This document shows, one piece after another, positions 1-7,000 of a stretch of DNA of 21,636 nucleotides (positions within the stretch are counted from its first letter, which is position 1; each line of letters begins with the position of its first letter). Under the pieces are notes generated by a model, which was given only the letters and a program-made list of their open reading frames with translations, was not told the origin of the DNA and searched no databases. Location of the stretch: the NCBI GenBank assembly GCA_037447655.1, contig JBBHKE010001176.1, positions 1-21,636 of the forward strand, written 5' to 3'. Both the position numbers and the translations under genes were made by a program. This DNA comes from Zygnema cylindricum (Eukaryota; Streptophyta; Zygnematophyceae; Zygnematales; Zygnemataceae).

Positions 1-151
1 AAGGACCACGTTTTCACGAAAGTTTGACGTCTACGTATATGTACCTTCACGTCTATCAACCGTACCTATACCTAACAGGACTCCGGTTGACTTCTCTCTC
101 ACGTAACAACTTTGACCAACTTTGACTTTCTGGTCCTTATCTGAAAATGGA

Positions 152-219
152 CGCAGAAAACTTAACATTAACACTAATAACGATTCGCAGAAAACTTAAC
201 AAGAACACTAATAACGATT
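152..219. repeat. 34-bp tandem duplication with MITE-end motif
   Basis: Two adjacent 34-bp units (152-185 and 186-219) differ at only two bases. Each contains the core ACACTAATAACGATT, and the second runs on into CGTGGTG. This matches the inner and outer terminal repeat of the MITE-like elements further right, so it is probably the end of a third, partial copy whose other end I do not find. Confidence 0.6.
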
Positions 220-604
220 CGTGGTGTCCTGTACATCATCACCTGCTTTCAAATGTTTTAGCTCTCGATCTGGAATATAAAACTTGCAAAGGCAGGGCCC
301 CTTGGGCCATTTTTGGGTCATAAAACCTCTCGTTTTGCACAATGACCTGATCGATGGGCCCATTGCATGACGCGTGTCATAATCAGAATTGGCCACGTGG
401 CCATTGCAATCAAAATGAAGTTAAAACCATGCTTATTCTTTAATAAGAAGTTAAAGTACGGGAAGATTAAAGCACTTAGAAAGTCTTTTTCTACACCTAA
501 TTTTTTCTTGGAGATCGATTCCCGAATTTGAGCGTATCAGTTTCCTGTTCGCACATACATAGAAGTTTCTCGAAACCTTTACGGAGATTTTTTTTTGATT
601 CTTT

Positions 605-610
605 TTTATT
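605..610 (-). promoter_or_regulatory. Candidate poly(A) signal AATAAA
   Basis: AATAAA on the minus strand lies about 190 nt downstream of the stop codon of the LRR-protease gene (801-803). Spacing is plausible for a 3' end, but the region is AT-rich and the match could be chance. Confidence 0.25.
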
Positions 611-800
611 TTCCTGTGAAATTTGGGAACAAGTGTGAAAGATGTACTTTGCGTGAAAAGCGTTGGAAATTGGTATATAATTTTCAGTTTCAGCTTGCAG
701 TTTTGAATTAAACCGCCTCTCCAGCTGTTTCAAGGACAAATTTCAAAAAAATTATGAAAACTTGACAAGTGCGACCGACATCATTCTAAAAGTGTGACCT

Positions 801-1087
801 TCATGCTCCTAACCACATTCCCCTTGCCCTGTATTTCTTTACGCAATACTCGATGTTGTGTTCAATAGCTATAAACCAGAGTACAGTGTAGCAGTCAGAG
901 GAAAAACCTGGAGCACAAGTTTGCGTCCCATCCGTGTTGGTGACATTCACGAAGTCGTCGTTGCATTCACATAGATTGGTTGTGCCGGACACAATGCATA
1001 TTCCGCTGCCGCATGGATTCATGAGACCGGGACCATTAGCCACTTTGAGCTTATTCTTTGCAAAATTGTTAAGCCTACAAGGATCGC
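801..1087 (-). CDS. Exon 12: C-terminal EGF-like module and LysM-like tail
   Basis: The acceptor TTTATGCAG precedes 1087. The first two bases complete a Ser codon with the A left by exon 11, and the frame then runs to TGA at 801-803. The first part is EGF-like: DPC, then [11 protein letters not shown] and [11 protein letters not shown], a spacing used in EGF modules appended to plant proteases. After CAPG the chain reads DCYTV then [10 protein letters not shown], which resembles a LysM repeat (YTV..GDTLW.IA...) lacking the GDT segment. The LysM reading is inference. The tail ends within about 20 residues and so may be truncated. Confidence 0.75.
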
Positions 1088-4000
1088 CTGCATAAATGTG
1101 AAAAAGAACACGTAAACACAAACACCCACAATCTCATTATTTTTAGTTGGAGGAAATTCTGATGACAATTGTGGTTAGAAATCTCAAAGGATTAAACAAC
1201 CTTTCGATGACACCACAATTTTGTTTCTTTAACGTACCATTTCTTACAGAATGAGAGCTTTAGGCTTCATGGCTATGGAAATGGGAGAAAAAGGGTTTAG
1301 TCATTGCTGGCAAGAAATCAAAACTTGTTACAACAAGAAACCGCTTCTTTTCAACCTCTATGGCTGGATGTTTCTCAAAAGTTGGTGTTGATGATATTAC
1401 AAAAACAAAAGTAGAAAAAAAAATCAATCTTTTTAGCCAAGCAAAGAGTTAAAACATATTATATTGTGGAAGGAATGGTAATGACCACGACAGTAGTCTC
1501 TTACTTGGAGTATTCACAATTGGTAAAAGTGCTGGCAAGGTGTTTATTCCGCAAATTCCGGGTCCTCCATCAATTTTTAATCTCATGTATCCTTTGTCGC
1601 CCCAATTTGGCCCCCAAGAGTTTCGGATGAGCCAATAGGGCGGAGTATAGGTCAAATCATAGCCGACAACAACAACCGCGTGATCCACTCCATTGGAAAA
1701 ACAGTCTTCATCATCGAACACCCCCTGTGGATGCAGTGACATAGACCAGATTAATACACTTAAGAAAACCACTTTCGCGACAAAAATGACTCTATTGATT
1801 TAAAAAATTAGTATTGAAAGGACAATATCCCCAACGGACCGGAAAAATATCATAAAAGCACACAATTCCGCGAATCACTTTTACGAGAACATACCAAACT
1901 CGCTTAAAGAGGCGGCCTTATTGCCTTAAGATGGCTTAACACAACTACTAGAAGTTTTGAACCAATTTTGGTTCAATAAGCCAATTAGTCCATTTCACAA
2001 ATTTGATAACTCCTCCAATCTCCATGGATAAGTTCCAGCTACCTTCCTGGTTAACCTAGAAGAGGATAAATAATATAAGCTCAACATTCTCGCGCCACCT
2101 ATATTGGCCTAGAAGTTAGGTAGGACCAAAAAATTGAAAACGGTTGCTCATAGCACTAAAGCCGTAGGATTGATGAGCCGAAATAGGACATCCTCCTCAT
2201 TGGTAAATGGAAAAGAGAGGCTGCTCTTAACCACCGATACTGGAGAATAGACTCAAAAGTTTTGAGAAAACCTTTTTAATTTAGAGAGGGGAGAGCTGCT
2301 TTTAACCACCATAACTGGAATATTGACTCAAACGTTTTGGGAAAAAAACTCAAAACCTTTTTAAATTAGAGAGAGAGGGAGAGGGAGAGGGAGAGGGAGA
2401 GGGAGAGGGAGAGGGAGAGATAGAGGGAGTGGGCGAGGGCAAGCGAGAAGGAGAGGAGAAAGAGAGGGATAGGCAGAGGGAGAGGGAGAGGGAGAGGGAT
2501 AGGGAGAGGGGGAGGGAGAGGGGGAGGGAGAAGGGGAGGGAGAGGGGGAGGGAGAGGGGGAGGGAAAGGGCGAGGGAGAGGGCGAGGAGGCTGAAAGAGA
2601 GAGCGGGGGCGAGAGAGGCCAAGAGCGAGAGAGAGGGCGAGAGAGAGGGAGAGGGATAAAGAGAGGGAGAGAGAGAGGGAGAGAGAGAGGGAGAGGGAGA
2701 GGGAGGGAGAGAGAGAGGGAGAGGGAGAGGGAGAGGAGAGGGAGAGGGAGAGGGAGAGGAGAGGGAGAGGGAGAGGGAGAGGAGAGGGAGAGGGAGAGGG
2801 AGAGGGTGAGGGAGAGGGAGAGGGAGAGGGTGAGGGAGAGGGAGAGGGAGAGGGAGAGCGAGAGGGAGAGGGAGAGGGTGCACCTCTCTTTGGAAACAGG
2901 CAAATGCCCTACTATTGGTAAAGAAAAAAGAAAAGGAAAGGAAAACCAGACGCAACCCCAGGCCCCTAACCTTTTTCCTTTTCCTTTTCTCTATTAGTGT
3001 TTTCTTTTAAATCGTCATGTTCTTAGCCTATTTACTACACCTCCCTAATATGGTATGCTAACTTCGGTTTGATCTGTTTACTCGGAAAAAGGTAAAGGAT
3101 GACTATAAGCTCTCAACAACCTTATTTGGATCATGAGAGTGTAGAAGTTTGACGTTTTACTTAGTCCTTATTTAAAAAAATCCAGAACACCACATCCGAT
3201 ATGATGGTTTATTGGTTTACCCTCTGGACATAACTCACCATTTTCGGATCATAATTCTGAAAAGTGGTTCCACTTGCTTCTAAGCTCACGATTGCCGGTT
3301 GTTGCTGGAGGGCCAAAAGCAGTCCTAGCCACCCATTCAGCTGGATCCTCTCAAAAGACGATATGGTCCATGTGATTTTTGTCTGCACATTCCAAGTAAT
3401 AGCTTGTTTATCGGACAGAACCCTGAAAAATCCTAAAAAACCCTAAAAAACCCCAAAAAACCATAAAAAACTCTAAAAGACCCTTAAAAACCCTAAAATA
3501 CCCTAAGAACGTCACAGGGATGCGCCGACGGGATGCGAAGACGAGATGCGCCGCTTAATTAGTCGGGAAAAGAAGGCACTACTATGGGCTACAACAAATA
3601 GTGAGGACATAGCGCACATTTTGATAAACATGCTACACGACTTAACACTCACCGTGAATCGTTATTAGCCTTATGTACGCTATATCGGCACCCCAAAATT
3701 TTGACATTGATACCTTAAATATAATAAATTACACTATTTAGTTATGTGGACCATTATATGCCACGTCTCCTGGCACTAAATTAGGATGAATGATGCTAAT
3801 TTTTTCTTTACACTAATAATTTCTATACGCTAATAACGATTCAAGGTGTAGAGTTCGAAAGTAAATGAACCGAAATTTTTGATTCAGTAAGAAAATCGGT
3901 CTGTTTTTGCCTTTTTCTCCCATAGAAACGTTCGGTTCATTGCGCAAATCGGTCGATTTTACGCCTTTGCACATCTCCCTCCGTCCTTACGGGAAAAATA

Positions 4001-7000
4001 GAATTTCTTGTGACATGACAGAAGGTACATTAATGTACATGTGACAAAAAGTTGATTTTTCCCGCAAAAAAACCGACGTAGTTAGGGCCTTTCAAAGTGA
4101 GCAGTAACAACCCTTCGGAAAATTTTGAATTTTGGCAAACATAAAATAGGCAACAATAGTAACCCAACTCGAAAATTAAAACAGTGATTTGTTCATTATT
4201 AAGGAAAGGTGTAAAAAATTGAAAAATTTAAATAGTACAAAACAAAAGCTGTTCTGGCGCATTTGTTACTTTTAATTGTTTTTAAGCGTGACGTGGCAAA
4301 ACAGTGCGCCACTTAAAAACATGGCAAAACCGTGCGCCACGTGGTGGCCAAAGACGGGAATAAGTTATTACATACTCTTGTGGATGTTTGAGTAGTACGT
4401 GAACTACACCGTGAATCGCTATTAGTGTTAATGTTTTTTTAGTCACTTAAAACATCTTTTCTCTGTGCACACGTGTCCTGTTTATGATTGGAAATCGCCA
4501 ATCGGAAGGTGAGAACCTTGCCTTTCAATCGGAACCGTCGGATTGAAATCTGACAATTAACACTAATAGCGATTCACGGTGGAACATTCTTTACCTTTCG
4601 GGTGAAGACGCTAGGATTCGCCGGCGTCATTACTAAAAGGAAAGTAAAGGACCAAGATCTTGGCCGCCCAATAAACTAACATTGGCAGGCCACGGTATCT
4701 TTGTGCCACTGTTACGCTAATTACAAACAATAAACAACAAAATCTGTTTTTTGCTTTTGCGACACTGTAAAGCTGATTACATAGTGGCACGTGGAATCAT
4801 ATTTTGTATTTTTCTTGTTCCTAAATTAAAATTCAAACGCGCACTCGGTCTGTTTTGAACCAACCGAATTCATCAGCTTTTCGATCGGATCGGTCCATTT
4901 CCAACTTTAATTTTGATCAAAACAAGTTCCTCATAACATATTTGTTTGTTTGTTCATTTCTATTTTCCTGGTTTTAACTTGAATGCATGTAGGTAAGAAA
5001 CTTACTTGCCCTCCCGAGCAAATGCCAGGAGTATAGTCAGAGACCAACATGAGAGGATTCTTGGAGGCATAGTCAAGGGCTTCTGTTGGCCAACTACCGA
5101 CAAAGCAATCACGTGCCAAACCTGAGCAGTTCAATATTTGCTGCTCTGCAATAATCGGAACATCTGAACTTCCCGCATTTGTAATGTAAACGGCACTTTC
5201 GATAGCCGAAGTAGATGCAAAGACCCAACAAGTGCCTGGAAGAGAGCCATAAACGTTGTTCATAATTTTAGAATCAAAATTGAGTTAAGGTAACATAGTG
5301 CAACATCTTCCTACTTTCTAACAAATTTGAATATGTAAAAAATCAGATGCTAATCTTATATACAATGAAAGGTGCCATACATGTAGCTCAAGTTCTTAAT
5401 GGCCTCTATGTTAATTTATGGAAACAAAAAAGAAAACCTTAGCAACAAAAGAGATGGTTTATGTGACCGGAATTATTCTAGTAACTGAAACAATAGAATG
5501 GTCCATTTTCGCCTGTCAGTCTCCAAGATGATTTTGGGCGATTTTTCTAAAATTTCATATGTTTGTCGCCTTTGCATATGTATTTTCATGGCGAAGCACT
5601 TCGATTATTTTTCATCAAGGTCAGGACTTGGTCATGACCTGTATACTAGTAAAGGTTATAACCGGCTTTACTCCAATCATGGTTTCATTGATCTCTTTCC
5701 TAAGTACAAGTCCCATGCTGGAAGTGTCTTTGACATACTGCAGTTTTGCTGGTCCTTAATGGAGGCCACAGCTCGTCGCTTTACCCAATTCCAGTTGGTT
5801 GAAACCATCCAAGATGCTTTGTTGTCGTCATCAGGTAACAAATATCCTAAGCTCACATAGCGGAAAAATCTGTTCATATTTTTAGGCTTTGCTCCTTCAA
5901 GACTTGTAAGGCCTAGACCACGTCCTTCTGCAAGTTCAAAGTGGAAATTGGGTTAAAACTTTAATATCTTTGAGTCTAGTGGACCGGTATGCAGTCACAT
6001 TCTTATCGATGATAAAATCAACCGTACAGAGGGCATTTGCAATATCTGAGTGGTTAATTGTTCATCCGGATTTTTCAACCTTGATGCTTTTGTATTGCAT
6101 GTCTTTATCTGCTTCCAACCGTGTAGTTGATGGAATCTGAAATTCATAAAATCGTGCACAACCAGCTCTTATGCCAATATGTCCAAAAACTCACAGGGAA
6201 GAGACATATGAGAATACACACTACTTACCAAAGGTACAAGTTGCATTACTCTCACTTGCGGCGTACCCTTTGTCACAAGTACACGGGACATCCAAACCCG
6301 TACAGTAGCCATGACCTCCACAAACCCCTCTGGGCTGTGTTGTATTGCAAAACCTCTCGCAATCCGATACACTTCTCCTGTCAAGTATCGAGCCTCCACA
6401 AATTGCCGGGTTGTCAAGAATAAAACAGTTGTTTTCTACATTACCACAAGTTGGATTGCTATTCACACTGATGCTTGCCGAGGAGAAGAAATTGTTGCTA
6501 ATGTCAACTTTGAAGTCCACCAAAGTTTGGAGTTCAATAGTGAAATCCCCAGTGAGAAGGTTGTTCCGCAAACTCCTACAAGCAATAACCAGAGTAGGTA
6601 TAGCACGGGCCGTTATTTTTCTCCTCGCATGTAATATTTGCCACACAAAATTTCTGTCTAACACATTGAATATAAAATCTAGAGAATTATGCACACACAC
6701 AAACTCGATTGTCGCACTGTAACACTAGATAGCTCGGGTATGTCACCCATGATGGGGCATATTTAACCCTCCACACCATTTTATAGACTATGCATCATCA
6801 TCAACATCAGTCAATGTTTAAATGAAGATATAAAAAATAACAAGCTTTTGATTGTGGAAAAAATGAATAATGAAAATTGCAAAAAATACTGTTTTCTAGA
6901 ATGCTAGGATTTTATTGGGGAGTCGACGATAGCCAGACTTTCAACCCTTTTCTGATTTTTTTTCGCTTTTTTTTGTAAACAATGGGACAGAAAAATAGTT

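Larger units (their letters stand above)
1..800. other. Non-coding flank downstream of the LRR-protease gene
   Basis: No convincing gene is seen. The stretch is AT-rich and contains a 34-bp tandem duplication at 152-219 that ends in a motif shared with the MITE-like elements at 3650-3848 and 4407-4581. The part next to position 800 is the presumed 3' untranslated region of the minus-strand gene. An 80-codon open frame at 497-739 (minus) is lysine-rich, has no domain I recognise, and is not called. Confidence 0.6.
1725..3238 (-). other. Intron 10, repeat-filled
   Basis: The 1.5-kb intron starts GTGAGT after 3239 and ends ATCCACAG before 1724. It holds a duplicated segment of about 75 bp (2221-2380) and the polypurine/polypyrimidine tract (2368-2880). 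The long serine/proline/leucine and arginine/glutamate frames over the tract are translations of the microsatellite, not genes. Confidence 0.75.
3383..5005 (-). other. Intron 9 with MITE-like insertions
   Basis: The 1.6-kb intron (GTAAGT after 5006; GAATGTGCAG before 3382) holds the phased A-tract array, the 13-bp triplet, two MITE-like elements and a pair of 19-bp direct repeats. I see no further exon in it. A 60-codon frame on the plus strand at 3264-3446 is the shadow of exon 10. Confidence 0.75.

Noticed and set aside
2350-2997. Long Leu/Pro/Ser-rich and Arg/Glu-rich frames in the purine tract
   Set aside because: They are direct translations of GGGAGA repeats on either strand, inside an intron of the protease gene.
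3421-3510. Interstitial telomere
   Set aside because: The unit is 10 bp with six A residues, not the 7-bp CCCTAAA repeat, so it is called a phased A-tract array.
5498-5860. 120-codon plus-strand frame
   Set aside because: It is the antisense of protease exon 8 and adjoining intron; the minus strand carries the papain motifs and splice sites.
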